Assembly (NCBI GenBank): GCA_947383685.1
Contig: CANDEE010000007.1
Span: 1-40,393 of the forward strand
Length of the DNA stretch: 40,393 nucleotides
Reading direction: 5' to 3'
From: an uncultured Pseudoflavonifractor sp.
GTDB taxonomy: Bacteria > Bacillota > Clostridia > Oscillospirales > Oscillospiraceae
The translations under genes were made by a program, and so were the position numbers. Under the pieces are notes generated by a model that saw only the letters and a list, made by a program, of their open reading frames with translations, made no database searches and was not told the origin of the DNA. This document shows, piece after piece, positions 1-8,587 of the stretch. How positions within the stretch are numbered: the first letter of the stretch is position 1; each line of letters opens with the position of its first letter.

Positions 1-2
1 GG

Positions 3-662
3 GAGAGGGTTCGGCGCATTTTGGCTCTGGGAAGCTCTGGGTTTGTCATGGCCCTTACCAATTCTTTAGTGCAGATATTGTGTAATGCGACCCTTCAACA
101 GACGGGCGGAGACCTCTATGTAGGCGTAATGACAGTTATCAATTCCGTACGGGAGGTCATCACGATGCCTGTCAGCGGAATCACGAATGGCTGTCAGCCG
201 ATACTGGGATACAACTATGGAGCTGGGCTTTACAAGAGAGTTCGGGAGGGTATCCGTTTCACAACTGTGGTGACAATGGCGTATTCTGTTGGGGTCTGGG
301 CTTTGGTAATGGCCATACCGCATATATTTATCCATATTTTTAACAGTGAACAGGAACTGCTTTTGGCGGGGGTTCCAGCTTTCCGTATCTATTTTGCTGC
401 CTTCTTTTGCATGGCGTTCCAGTTTATCGGCCAGTCGGTGTTTGTGGGACTGAACCGCTCAAAGAGCGCAGTGTTTTTCTCCCTGCTGCGAAAAGCGTTC
501 ATTGTTGCGCCCCTTACCGTTATTCTGCCCGCTCTGGGCTGGGGCGTGGACGGAGTATTCTGGGCGGAACCGATTTCGAATGTGCTGGGGGGCTTGGCCT
601 GCTTTATCACGATGCTGTTGACAGTTTATATTCCCTTGGGACACAGGCCGGATAAGGTTTAA
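3..662 (+). CDS. MATE family efflux transporter, C-terminal part (5' truncated by window edge)
   Basis: This is the C-terminal half of a multidrug and toxin extrusion (MATE) transporter, an integral membrane antiporter that exports drugs or metabolites using a cation gradient. The reading frame is open from the first bases of the window, so the TTG at 21 is not a real start and the gene begins upstream. About 219 residues are visible. They contain the family-typical stretch around PVSGITNGCQPILGYNYGAG, followed by several hydrophobic helices, including FRIYFAAFFCMAFQFIGQSVF. Full-length MATE proteins are about 450 residues, so roughly half is missing. A hairpin terminator follows the stop codon directly. 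The substrate cannot be told from the sequence. Confidence 0.88.
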   Translation, partial: ERVRRILALGSSGFVMALTNSLVQILCNATLQQTGGDLYVGVMTVINSVREVITMPVSGITNGCQPILGYNYGAGLYKRVREGIRFTTVVTMAYSVGVWALVMAIPHIFIHIFNSEQELLLAGVPAFRIYFAAFFCMAFQFIGQSVFVGLNRSKSAVFFSLLRKAFIVAPLTVILPALGWGVDGVFWAEPISNVLGGLACFITMLLTVYIPLGHRPDKV

Positions 663-676
663 CGGAACATATCAAA

Positions 677-711
677 CGAAGGCTACCGGGACGGAGTGGC
701 CTTCGTTTTTT
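677..711 (+). terminator. Rho-independent terminator of the MATE gene
   Basis: A 10-bp stem (CGAAGGCTAC pairing with GTGGCCTTCG, one G-U pair) with a 9-nt loop is followed directly by six T residues. It lies 14 bases after the MATE stop codon. Confidence 0.85.
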
Positions 712-801
712 AAAAAGTTTTTTCTTTTATGAGATTTTTTGCTCTCTCCAGGGATATTCATAGTGAAAGCGCTTTCCAAGACCCGAGAAAGGGGGTTCCC
801 C

Positions 802-1308
802 ATGACTGACGAAACATTTGAACAGGCGGTTCGAGACCACGCCAACACAATCTTCCGGGTGGCCTACCACGCCGTAAAGGATCGCCCAGAGGCAGAGGAT
901 GTGACTCAGACTGTTCTGCTGCGGCTCTACCAATATGGAGGGGAGTTTCAGAGCGGCGAACACCTGAAGCACTGGCTCCTGCGGGTAGCTGTGAATGAGA
1001 GCCGAAAGGTACTCCGGTCCCCCTGGAGAAAGAGGAATGTTCCATTGGAGAACTGGGATGCAGTGGCGGAGGTACCTGAGGAGCGGGGAGTGCTGGAGGC
1101 TGTGATGGCCTTGGAAGCTAAGTACCGCTTGCCGGTTTACCTTTACTACTACGAGGACTGCTCTGTGCAGGAGGTGGCCGCCGCATTGGGAATCAATCCA
1201 TCTACCATTCAGACCCGGCTCCAGAGAGCGCGGGAGAAGCTGCGGAACGCGCTGACAGAGGAAAAGAAGGAGGGAACACCCTATGTTCGACCCCAAATTA
1301 TACCGTGA
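802..1308 (+). CDS. ECF-type RNA polymerase sigma factor
   Basis: A 168-residue sigma-70 family protein of the extracytoplasmic-function type, which redirects RNA polymerase to a small regulon. Region 2 lies at about residues 8-75 (FRVAYHAVKDRPEAEDVTQ). Region 4 lies at about 110-165, with the helix-turn-helix SVQEVAAALGINPSTIQTRL and a basic end. The open frame extends upstream to 739, but ATG 802 was chosen because AGAAAGGGGG precedes it at good spacing and region 2 starts just after it. The gene overlaps the following membrane-protein gene by 26 bases, the usual arrangement of an ECF sigma factor with its anti-sigma factor. The stimulus is unknown. Confidence 0.88.
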   Translation: MTDETFEQAVRDHANTIFRVAYHAVKDRPEAEDVTQTVLLRLYQYGGEFQSGEHLKHWLLRVAVNESRKVLRSPWRKRNVPLENWDAVAEVPEERGVLEAVMALEAKYRLPVYLYYYEDCSVQEVAAALGINPSTIQTRLQRAREKLRNALTEEKKEGTPYVRPQIIP

Positions 1309-1930
1309 AGCCTGCGACAGGATGACTATGGACGCAGGAAAAATAGAGGAGATGATTGCGATGACTGAAAATACAAGTAAGAAGCCTGTTCGCCGCCCCA
1401 CCCGGGTGATGTTGGTGGCTGCTGCTCTGGTAGCCGCCCTGGGAATCACAGCCAGTGCTGCCGAGATCCCGGCAGTGAAGGAATTTTTCGCCACTGTTTT
1501 TGTGACGGTAAAGACTGATGAGGGTCTGCTGGCAGGCATGAATATTCCCACCATGGCGGTGGAAGAACGGGAAGGACGCACCTTCCTGATCCTGGATGAG
1601 AAAGAGATTGACGTCACCGAGGACATTGCTGACGGCGGGGAGTATCTCTATGAGGGCGAGGGCTATACCGTGCAGGTGGATGCTAACGGAGAAGCCACCC
1701 TCATTGTCTCCTGCGGGGAGGATGGGAAGACAATTTCCGTTACCACTGTACCGGGGGTCAAGGATGAGAAGGTGACCTACAATGTGATTTCCAACAGTGA
1801 TGATGTCATCAAAACCGGTATCTACGAGGTGACATCCAGCGAGAACTCTGGAACCGTAAGCGTGGTTGACGAGGAAGGACAAATCTTTGACTACCAGTGG
1901 GACGGCACACAGATGATCCCGGCGGAATAA
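1283..1930 (+). CDS. Probable membrane-anchored anti-sigma factor
   Basis: A 215-residue protein with a short charged cytoplasmic N-terminus (about 1-40), a single membrane helix (about residues 40-60, VMLVAAALVAALGITASAA) and an acidic extracytoplasmic domain of about 150 residues rich in beta-strand patterns. I see no zinc-binding HxxxCxxC anti-sigma motif. The assignment rests on topology and on the 26-base overlap with the ECF sigma gene. The start ATG follows AAGGAGGGA. The outer domain could sense an envelope or cell-wall signal. It could alternatively be a regulon member rather than the inhibitor. Confidence 0.62.
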   Translation: MFDPKLYREACDRMTMDAGKIEEMIAMTENTSKKPVRRPTRVMLVAAALVAALGITASAAEIPAVKEFFATVFVTVKTDEGLLAGMNIPTMAVEEREGRTFLILDEKEIDVTEDIADGGEYLYEGEGYTVQVDANGEATLIVSCGEDGKTISVTTVPGVKDEKVTYNVISNSDDVIKTGIYEVTSSENSGTVSVVDEEGQIFDYQWDGTQMIPAE

Positions 1931-1945
1931 GAGGAACAAGCGCGG

Positions 1946-1975
1946 AAAAACCGCCCCGGAAACGGGGCGGTTTTT
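1946..1975 (+). terminator. Rho-independent terminator of the sigma/anti-sigma operon
   Basis: A perfect 8-bp GC-rich stem (CCGCCCCG and CGGGGCGG) with a GAAA tetraloop is flanked by A and T runs. Confidence 0.92.
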
Positions 1976-1976
1976 C

Positions 1977-2005
1977 TTGCTCTCATTGGGGGAAAATGGT
2001 ATACT
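1977..2005 (+). promoter_or_regulatory. Probable polA promoter
   Basis: TTGCTC and TATACT are separated by 17 bases, and TGG directly before the -10 makes it an extended -10 element. It sits just after the preceding terminator and about 40 bases before the polA start. Confidence 0.6.
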
Positions 2006-2046
2006 GTATTATGAAGTTTTATGTCCCTACGGAGGAGGGCTTTGCA

Positions 2047-4722
2047 ATGAAGCTGATGGTCATTGACGGAAACTCGATATTAAACCGGGCGTTTTATGGA
2101 GTGCGGCCCCTGTCTACCCGAGATGGTACTCCTACCAATGCCGTATATGGTTTTCTCAATATTCTCTTGAAGCTGGTGGACGAGGAAAATCCGGAAGGGT
2201 TGTGTGTTACCTTCGATCTGAAAGCGCCCACCTTCCGGCATTTGGCCTATGAGGGCTACAAGGCCCAGCGGAAGCCGATGCCAGAAGACTTAGCGGCCCA
2301 GCTTCCCATCATTCGGGAGGTACTGGATGCCATGAGCATCCCCCGCTATGAGCTTTCCGGCTGGGAGGCAGACGACCTTATCGGAACCATTTCCCGGATT
2401 AATGAAGAAGCAAGCTGGGAGACGGTGGTGGTGACGGGAGATAAGGATTCCCTCCAACTGATTGATGACCATGTGACAGTGAAGCTGGTCACCAGCCGCA
2501 TGGGCCAGACCACCACCAAGGATATGACTCCGGCGGCTTTCCGGGAGGCCTATGGTTTTGACCCCATCCATATTATTGACCTAAAGGCCCTGATGGGGGA
2601 CAGCAGCGACAATATTCCCGGCGTAAAGGGGATTGGAGAAAAGACTGCCATGGGGCTGATCCAGCTTTATGGCTCAATTGATCACCTCTATGACCATATG
2701 CCCGATATTTGTCAGACTCCCGATACTCCGGCAAAGCCCGGTGTGGTGAAGAAATTGGAGGAGGGGAAGGACGATGCCTATATGTCCTATAACCTAGCTA
2801 CAATTCATCGGGATGCCCCCATTGAATTCAAGCCAGAGGACGCGCTGCGTAGACCCGCGCAAGGGGAAAAGCTTTATGAACTATGCCTGAAGCTGGAGTT
2901 TTCTAAGCTTATTGAGCGGCTGGGACTGAAATCCTCCCGAGAAAATTGTTCTGATGAGGAGCATTTTACCGGGATGGTTTCCTCCGAAACAGTTGAGGGG
3001 GATGAACGGGCCATGGAATTGTTGGCCTTCTACCAGAAAGCCCCTTGGGTAGGAGTGCTGGCGTTGCCTGATTTAAACGGGTTAGCGGTGGGCCATAGGG
3101 AAGGCGAAAGCAATATTCACACGGCCCTCTTTTTCCCTGATAAGGTTCCTTGTTACAACAAGGTGCTGGGGATGGTTTTTTCCGGCAAGGTAAATAAGGT
3201 TTCCCATGGAGCAAAAAATCTAATGAACGCCCTTTTGGGGGAGGGATTATCCGCAGATGGCTTTGTCTTTGACACGGAGTTGGCCGCCTATCTCCTGGCC
3301 CCCACAGACGGAAGTTACGAACTGGACAAGCTGGGTATGGCTTGGTTTCACCAGGAGTACCCCAAGGCCCGCGACTATCTGTCTCCAGATGCATTTGCTC
3401 CTTTGAGCGATTGTACAGAAGCAGAGAAGGCGCTTCATGCTCACTGTATGTTGGTATGCACCCTGTGGGAAGGAATGGACAGGCGGCTTAAGGCGTTGGA
3501 CTTGGACAAAGTATACTACGAGATTGAGTTGCCTCTTTGTCCTGTTCTGGCAGAGATGGAGCGCTCCGGGGTTTTGGTGGATAGAAAGGCGCTGGCACAG
3601 TTCGGAGAAATGCTGGACCAGCGGCTTAAGCTGGATGAGGCGGGTATCTATGAGCTGGCAGGGGAGACCTTCAATGTCAATTCCACCCAGCAATTGGGTC
3701 ATATTCTTTTTGACAAGCTGGGGCTGCCCCCAGTGAAAAAGACAAAGACGGGTTACTCCACTAATGTGGAGGTCCTGGAAAAGCTGCGGGGCCAGCATGA
3801 TATTATTGACCTTATTCTAGAGTACCGGCAATACGCCAAGCTGAAATCCACCTATGTGGATGGACTGACCAAGGTTATTGAGGGAGACGGGCGTATTCGT
3901 ACCTCATTTCAAAATACGGTTACCGCCACTGGCCGGCTTTCCTCTACGGAGCCTAATCTGCAAAATATCCCTGTTCGGACAGAGCTGGGAGCCAAGCTGC
4001 GGTATATGTTTGTAGCCGCTCCCGGTCATATGCTGGTAGATGCAGACTATTCGCAAATTGAATTGCGGCTCCTGGCCCATATTGCGGATGATAAGACCAT
4101 GCAGGAGGCCTTTCTGAGCGGAGAGGATATCCATACTGCCACAGCCTCCCAGGTTTTCGGTTTACCTGCGGAAGAAGTCACCCATGAGATGCGGCGGAGG
4201 GCTAAGGCGGTCAATTTCGGCATTGTCTATGGGATTTCCGATTTTTCCTTGTCCCAGGACATCGGTGTGGCCCGGTGGGAGGCCAAGGAGTATATGGACC
4301 GGTATTTTGAGACCTTCCACGGGGTCCGGGAGTATATGAACCGGGTGGTAGCGGAGGCAAAGGAGAGGGGCTATGTGTCCACGCTTATGGGACGTCGCCG
4401 CTGGCTTCCCGAGCTGAAATCAGCCAACCATAACCTCCGGGCGTTCGGAGAGCGGGTAGCTCTCAATATGCCCATTCAGGGAACCGCCGCAGACGTGATT
4501 AAGCTGGCTATGATTCGTGTGCGGAATGCGCTGAAGGCTGCGGGCTTGCAGGCAAAGCTGATTCTCCAGGTCCATGACGAGCTTATTGTAGAATGCCCCG
4601 AAGATGAAATGGAAAAGGTCAAAGAGCTGCTCACACGGGAAATGGTGGGTGTTGTGGATTACGCTGTACCAATGAAGGCCGACTCTGCCGCGGGTAAGAG
4701 CTGGGGGGAGGCAAAGGGATGA
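2047..4722 (+). CDS. polA: DNA polymerase I
   Basis: An 891-residue DNA polymerase I, used in replication (primer removal, gap filling) and excision repair. The N-terminal 5' nuclease domain covers about residues 1-290 (MVIDGNSILNRAFYG; later DSSDNIPGVKGIGEKTA). A middle 3'-5' exonuclease-like fold follows, but the acidic DxE exonuclease motif is not visible (VGVLALPDLNG at the expected place), so proofreading is probably lost, as in many Firmicutes. The polymerase domain has motif A DADYSQIELR (Asp667), motif B RRRAKAVNFGIVYG and motif C VHDELIVE (Asp844). ATG 2047 was chosen because GGAGGAGGG precedes it. An upstream in-frame ATG at 2011 lacks this. The stop overlaps the rimI start. Confidence 0.97.
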   Translation: MKLMVIDGNSILNRAFYGVRPLSTRDGTPTNAVYGFLNILLKLVDEENPEGLCVTFDLKAPTFRHLAYEGYKAQRKPMPEDLAAQLPIIREVLDAMSIPRYELSGWEADDLIGTISRINEEASWETVVVTGDKDSLQLIDDHVTVKLVTSRMGQTTTKDMTPAAFREAYGFDPIHIIDLKALMGDSSDNIPGVKGIGEKTAMGLIQLYGSIDHLYDHMPDICQTPDTPAKPGVVKKLEEGKDDAYMSYNLATIHRDAPIEFKPEDALRRPAQGEKLYELCLKLEFSKLIERLGLKSSRENCSDEEHFTGMVSSETVEGDERAMELLAFYQKAPWVGVLALPDLNGLAVGHREGESNIHTALFFPDKVPCYNKVLGMVFSGKVNKVSHGAKNLMNALLGEGLSADGFVFDTELAAYLLAPTDGSYELDKLGMAWFHQEYPKARDYLSPDAFAPLSDCTEAEKALHAHCMLVCTLWEGMDRRLKALDLDKVYYEIELPLCPVLAEMERSGVLVDRKALAQFGEMLDQRLKLDEAGIYELAGETFNVNSTQQLGHILFDKLGLPPVKKTKTGYSTNVEVLEKLRGQHDIIDLILEYRQYAKLKSTYVDGLTKVIEGDGRIRTSFQNTVTATGRLSSTEPNLQNIPVRTELGAKLRYMFVAAPGHMLVDADYSQIELRLLAHIADDKTMQEAFLSGEDIHTATASQVFGLPAEEVTHEMRRRAKAVNFGIVYGISDFSLSQDIGVARWEAKEYMDRYFETFHGVREYMNRVVAEAKERGYVSTLMGRRRWLPELKSANHNLRAFGERVALNMPIQGTAADVIKLAMIRVRNALKAAGLQAKLILQVHDELIVECPEDEMEKVKELLTREMVGVVDYAVPMKADSAAGKSWGEAKG

Positions 4723-5186
4723 AAAATTATAAGCTGGTTCCAATGGACCGCTCCCATATCAAAGAAATTGCTCAAATCGAACGGGAATGTTTCTCTGCCC
4801 CCTGGTCAGAGGCCATGCTGGAGGAGGAACTGTATAACCCTCTGGCCTCCTTCATTGTGGCCCAGCGGCCCGATGGGGCGGTGCTGGGCTATGCGGGCCT
4901 TCACGTGGTGGTGGACGAAGGTTATATTGACAATGTTGCGGTGCGGGAGGACTACCGGGGCAACGGGATTGCCGACGACCTGGTAGATGTGTTCGTCCGG
5001 TTCGGACAGCAAAATCTGGCTTTTCTTACGTTAGAGGTGCGGCCCTCGAATGAGGCGGCTATCCAGCTATACTACAAGCACGGCTTTGCTCAGGTGGGCC
5101 GCCGGAAGGACTACTATCAAGACCCTAAGGAGGATGCCATCATTATGACACTGGAGTTTGATGCGGAGGAGAAGGCTCATGATTGA
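4719..5186 (+). CDS. rimI: Ribosomal protein alanine N-acetyltransferase-like GNAT protein
   Basis: A 155-residue GNAT-fold acetyltransferase. RimI transfers acetyl from acetyl-CoA to the N-terminal alanine of ribosomal protein bS18. The N-terminal IERECFSAPWSEAMLEEEL is the typical RimI substrate-side region, and VREDYRGNGIADDLV carries the acetyl-CoA binding R/QxxGxG/A motif at about residues 73-85. TLEVRPSNEAAIQLYYKHGF is the conserved C-terminal GNAT segment. The ATG overlaps the polA stop (ATGA), so the two are probably translationally coupled. A further GNAT gene and tsaD follow. RimI beside tsaD is the common bacterial context, although tsaB and tsaE are absent here. Confidence 0.9.
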   Translation: MKNYKLVPMDRSHIKEIAQIERECFSAPWSEAMLEEELYNPLASFIVAQRPDGAVLGYAGLHVVVDEGYIDNVAVREDYRGNGIADDLVDVFVRFGQQNLAFLTLEVRPSNEAAIQLYYKHGFAQVGRRKDYYQDPKEDAIIMTLEFDAEEKAHD

Positions 5187-5760
5187 GCAGGAATTCCGGC
5201 TCCTGACAAAGGAGGAGCTGACAGAGATATACAACCGGAATATGAAGCAGGACTTTCCTCCCGATGAGCTAAAATCACTGTCCCTTTTGCTTCGGCTGAT
5301 GGACCAGGGCAACTATGAGCCTTACGCTCTCTTTCGGGAAGGTAAGGTGATTGCCTATGCCTTTTATTGGAAAGCTGGAAACAGGCCCTATGTGATGCTG
5401 GACTATTTTGCTGTGATTTCAGAGGAGAGAAACAAGGGTACGGGCAGCGCCCTTCTGCGGGATATGTTGGAGCGCTTCTGCCAAAATGGAAGCGGTGTTT
5501 TCGGTGAGGTAGAGGCCCCGGTCAGCGGGAATGAGGCTACTGACACGCTCCGTCGCAGGCGGCTTGGTTTTTATGCCAGGGCAGGACTTCGGCGGATGAA
5601 CTATACCGCCCAAATTTTTGGTGTGCCTTATATTATCATCGCATACGGCCCGGAAATTTCAGACGAGGAACTGATGAAGATTCACAGAAGAATATACCAG
5701 GAAGCGCTTTCCGGGGAGTCCTATCAAAAAAATGTGTTCATTCCGGGGGCGGTAGAATGA
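5179..5760 (+). CDS. GNAT family N-acetyltransferase
   Basis: A 193-residue protein with a divergent GNAT fold. The segment YVMLDYFAVISEERNKGTGSALLRDM holds the beta4 strand and the acetyl-CoA pyrophosphate loop (RNKGTGSAL, about residues 85-95). ATG 5179 was chosen because GGAGGAGAAGG precedes it and it overlaps the rimI stop. The frame extends to a TTG at 5158, which lacks such a site. The substrate is unknown. Placement between rimI and tsaD, with overlaps on both sides, ties it to the same transcript, but no specific role in translation can be deduced. Confidence 0.82.
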   Translation: MIEQEFRLLTKEELTEIYNRNMKQDFPPDELKSLSLLLRLMDQGNYEPYALFREGKVIAYAFYWKAGNRPYVMLDYFAVISEERNKGTGSALLRDMLERFCQNGSGVFGEVEAPVSGNEATDTLRRRRLGFYARAGLRRMNYTAQIFGVPYIIIAYGPEISDEELMKIHRRIYQEALSGESYQKNVFIPGAVE

Positions 5761-6767
5761 ATATTTTAGCCTTTGAATCCACTTGTGATGAAACTGCTGT
5801 GGCGGTGGTCCGAAATGGCAGGGAGGTTCTCTCCGATGCCATTGCGTCTCAAGTGGATATGCATACCATTTATGGTGGCGTGGTGCCGGAGATTGCCTCA
5901 CGGAAACATGTGGAAGCGATAGCGGGATTGGCGGATGCAGCGCTCCAGGACGCAGGTATGACTAAGGAAGATATAGATGCGGTAGCGGTAAGCTATGCCC
6001 CTGGGCTCATCGGCGCGGTGCTGGTGGGAGTCAATTTTGCTAAATCGGCAGCCCTGGCATTACATATCCCTTTGATTCCAGTCCATCATATCCGGGGGCA
6101 TATCGCGGCTAACTACATCGCTCACCCGGAGCTGGAGCCGCCCTTTGTATGCCTGTGCGTGTCAGGGGGAAATACCCTTATTGCTGATGTACGGGACTAT
6201 ACTGATATGGAGGTGCTGGGCGCCACCCGGGATGACGCAGCGGGGGAGTGCTTTGACAAGGCAGCCAGAGTGCTGGGTATCGGGTACCCTGGTGGTGGAC
6301 CTATGGATCGGCTGGCTCAGGGTGGAGATGATAAAAAATATGTCTTGCCCCGCTCCCATGTGGAGGGCCATCCTCTGGACATCTCCTTTTCCGGCCTGAA
6401 AACAGCGGTTTTGAATCTGCTCCATAATGCGGAGCAGAAAGGAGAGGAACTGGATGGACCCAGTCTTGCCGCCTCATTTCAAGCGGCGGTCAGTGACATT
6501 CTGGTTCCGCGAATCATGGAAGCCGCTCGAATGAAAGGCTACGGAAAAGTGGCGGTAGCCGGAGGCGTAGGGGCTAATTCCCGCATCCGTGCCGACATTG
6601 AGAAGGCCTGTAAAATATCGGGAGACAAGCTGTTTTTGCCGCCGTTGAAGCTGTGTGGAGACAATGGAGCTATGGTTGGCAGCCAAGGCTATTATGAGTA
6701 TCTGGCGGGTCATGTGGCGGGAAGCGACCTAAACGCATATGCAACCAGAGATTTAGGATTGGGATAA
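5757..6767 (+). CDS. tsaD: tRNA N6-adenosine threonylcarbamoyltransferase TsaD
   Basis: A 336-residue Kae1/TsaD protein, the catalytic subunit that transfers threonylcarbamoyl to A37 of ANN-decoding tRNAs. The N-terminus ILAFESTCDETAVAVV is the actin-like ATPase phosphate-1 motif. The metal-binding HxxxH is His111-IRG-His115. Later come VCLCVSGGNT and GVGANSRIRADIE. Length matches the family (about 335-345). It overlaps the preceding GNAT gene by ATGA. TsaD normally works with TsaB and TsaE, which are not in this window and must lie elsewhere. A strong terminator follows immediately. Confidence 0.97.
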   Translation: MNILAFESTCDETAVAVVRNGREVLSDAIASQVDMHTIYGGVVPEIASRKHVEAIAGLADAALQDAGMTKEDIDAVAVSYAPGLIGAVLVGVNFAKSAALALHIPLIPVHHIRGHIAANYIAHPELEPPFVCLCVSGGNTLIADVRDYTDMEVLGATRDDAAGECFDKAARVLGIGYPGGGPMDRLAQGGDDKKYVLPRSHVEGHPLDISFSGLKTAVLNLLHNAEQKGEELDGPSLAASFQAAVSDILVPRIMEAARMKGYGKVAVAGGVGANSRIRADIEKACKISGDKLFLPPLKLCGDNGAMVGSQGYYEYLAGHVAGSDLNAYATRDLGLG

Positions 6768-6806
6768 AAAATCACCATCGAAGATTTTTCTTCGATGGTG
6801 ATTTTT
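6766..6806. terminator. Bidirectional terminator between tsaD and leuA
   Basis: A near-perfect inverted repeat (AAAAATCACCATCGAAGA and its complement, TTTT loop) has an A run on one side and a T run on the other. It can serve both converging genes. Confidence 0.92.
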
Positions 6807-6828
6807 GTGTTCTATATTGATATGGTTA

Positions 6829-8523
6829 TTATTTTTGATGCCGAGCCATCCATGCCCGGTTGATGGCGGAAAGGATGCCGCGGAGGGGAGCCAGGTTGAT
6901 ATTGTGGTCCAAGCCAACTCCGAACACGTCCTTGCCCTCCTGGTCACAGAGCTGGATATAGGCTACCGCCATGGAATCGGAGCCGTCAGAAATGGCATGC
7001 TCTTTATAATCCACAAAGGTAAAGCGGTCCATTTTCTGCCCATGGATGGCATTGAAAAAGGCATCAATAGGGCCGTTTCCCTCGCCGGAAACCTCAAAGA
7101 CCGTATCCGTATGACGGAGGGTTCCAGAAAAGCGGACATGGGATTTTCCCTTATCGTCCACGGTCTCCTGGAAGGAGTGCTTAATAAGTTGGTAGGGAGC
7201 AGTAGCATCGATATAGTTGTGCTGAAATAGCTCCAAAATACGCTGGGGCTTCAGCTCCGTACCGGCACGCTCGGTTTCGGACTGGACAATATGGCCAAAT
7301 TCGGGGTGCATAGCTTTGGGAAGGTCATAGCCAAAATTCTGCTGCATAATAAAGGCGGCGCCACCCTTACCAGACTGGCTGTTGATGCGGACAATAGGCT
7401 CGTATTCCCGTCCCACATCGGCAGGGTCAATGGGGAGGTATGGAATCTCCCAATATTCCGTGCCACTTTCCCGCATATATTGAGTGCCCTTGTTGATAGC
7501 ATCCTGATGAGAGCCGGAGAAGGCGGTGAACACCAGTTCACCCACATAGGGCTGGCGGGGGCCGACCTTCATTTTGGTGCAACGCTCATAGACCTCCCGA
7601 ATCGCGTTGATATGAGAGAAGTCCAATTCTGGGTCCACTCCTTGGGTAAAGAGGTTTAGAGCCAGAGTCACCATATCCACATTACCTGTGCGCTCACCGT
7701 TTCCAAAGAGAGTAGCCTCCACCCGCTCGGCACCTGCCAGCAGCCCCAGTTCGGCAGTAGCAACTCCCTCCCCCCGGTCATTGTGTGGATGAAGGGAGAT
7801 GATGGCCCGTTCCCGCCCAGGGAGGATTTCGATGAAGTACTCGATTTCATCGGCAAAGTAGTTGGGCAGGCAATTTTCGACTGTGGTCGGCAAATTCAAG
7901 ATGACCCTGTGTTCCGCATCGGCATGAAGAGCGTCCAACACAGCGGCGCAAATTTCGGCGGCAGCATCCATCTCAGTGCCCATGAAGGATTCCGGCGAAT
8001 ATTCGTACCGCAGGTCCATACCAGAGGCAATGACCGGCTGGGCCATTTCGTAAATGAGTTCAGCAGCATCCACCGCAATTTTTTTCACACCGGCCACATC
8101 GGTGTGGAACACGACCTTTCGCTGGAGGGTAGAGGTAGAGTTGTAAAAGTGGAAGATGACGTGCTTTGCCCCTTCAATAGCCTCAAAGGTCTTTTTGATA
8201 AGGTGAGGCCGGGCCTGGACCAGCACCTGAAGAGTCACATCGTCAGGCACATGACCGCCCTCGATCAGGGTGCGGAGGAATTCATATTCTACCTCGGAGG
8301 CAGAGGGAAAGCCCACCTCTATCTCTTTTACGCCGATGTCGACCAGTGTGTGGAACAGCTCCAGCTTTTCCGTTACATTCATGGGGTCGATAAGGGCCTG
8401 GTTTCCATCCCGCAGGTCTACAGAGCACCAGAGTGGGGCTTTTTTCAGCTCTTTGTCAGGCCAGGAACGGCGAGCCCGCTTAAGCGGGACAAAGGGGATG
8501 TACTTTTCGAATGCTTTCTTCAT
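6829..8523 (-). CDS. leuA: 2-isopropylmalate synthase
   Basis: A 564-residue 2-isopropylmalate synthase, which condenses acetyl-CoA with 2-oxoisovalerate in the first committed step of leucine synthesis. The N-terminal opening (MKKAFEKYIPFVPLKRA, residues 1-17) and the length fit the longer LeuA type found in Actinobacteria and some Firmicutes. The DRE-TIM metallolyase motif DLRDGNQ is at residues 36-42 and the metal-binding HPHNDRGEG at about 240. The C-terminal third is the allosteric leucine-binding domain. ATG 8523 follows AAGGAGGACCC; the longer frame upstream runs into the T-box leader. The gene is monocistronic, convergent with tsaD and preceded by a leucine-type T-box. Confidence 0.96.
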   Translation of the reverse strand: MKKAFEKYIPFVPLKRARRSWPDKELKKAPLWCSVDLRDGNQALIDPMNVTEKLELFHTLVDIGVKEIEVGFPSASEVEYEFLRTLIEGGHVPDDVTLQVLVQARPHLIKKTFEAIEGAKHVIFHFYNSTSTLQRKVVFHTDVAGVKKIAVDAAELIYEMAQPVIASGMDLRYEYSPESFMGTEMDAAAEICAAVLDALHADAEHRVILNLPTTVENCLPNYFADEIEYFIEILPGRERAIISLHPHNDRGEGVATAELGLLAGAERVEATLFGNGERTGNVDMVTLALNLFTQGVDPELDFSHINAIREVYERCTKMKVGPRQPYVGELVFTAFSGSHQDAINKGTQYMRESGTEYWEIPYLPIDPADVGREYEPIVRINSQSGKGGAAFIMQQNFGYDLPKAMHPEFGHIVQSETERAGTELKPQRILELFQHNYIDATAPYQLIKHSFQETVDDKGKSHVRFSGTLRHTDTVFEVSGEGNGPIDAFFNAIHGQKMDRFTFVDYKEHAISDGSDSMAVAYIQLCDQEGKDVFGVGLDHNINLAPLRGILSAINRAWMARHQK

Positions 8524-8555
8524 TGCATGGGTCCTCCTTTTTTGCCGGGGATATA

Positions 8556-8587
8556 AAAATAACCCCCGACCATTTCTGGTCAGGGGC
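8556..8587 (-). terminator. Regulated terminator of the leuA T-box
   Basis: On the minus strand, CCCCTGACC, an AGAAAT loop and GGTCGGGG are followed by a T-rich run (TTATTTTT). It directly follows the T-box sequence and is the alternative to the antiterminator. Confidence 0.88.

Noticed and set aside
727..1626. Long minus-strand frame opposite the sigma and anti-sigma genes
   Set aside because: It lies opposite two clearly recognisable plus-strand genes, has no ribosome binding site and no family resemblance; it is a GC-rich shadow.
8521..8529. Minimal ATG-CAA-TGA frame just before and overlapping the leuA start
   Set aside because: Its ATG is only about 4 bases from the AGGAGG, too close for efficient initiation. 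The real leuA ATG has the proper spacing, so this is probably chance.
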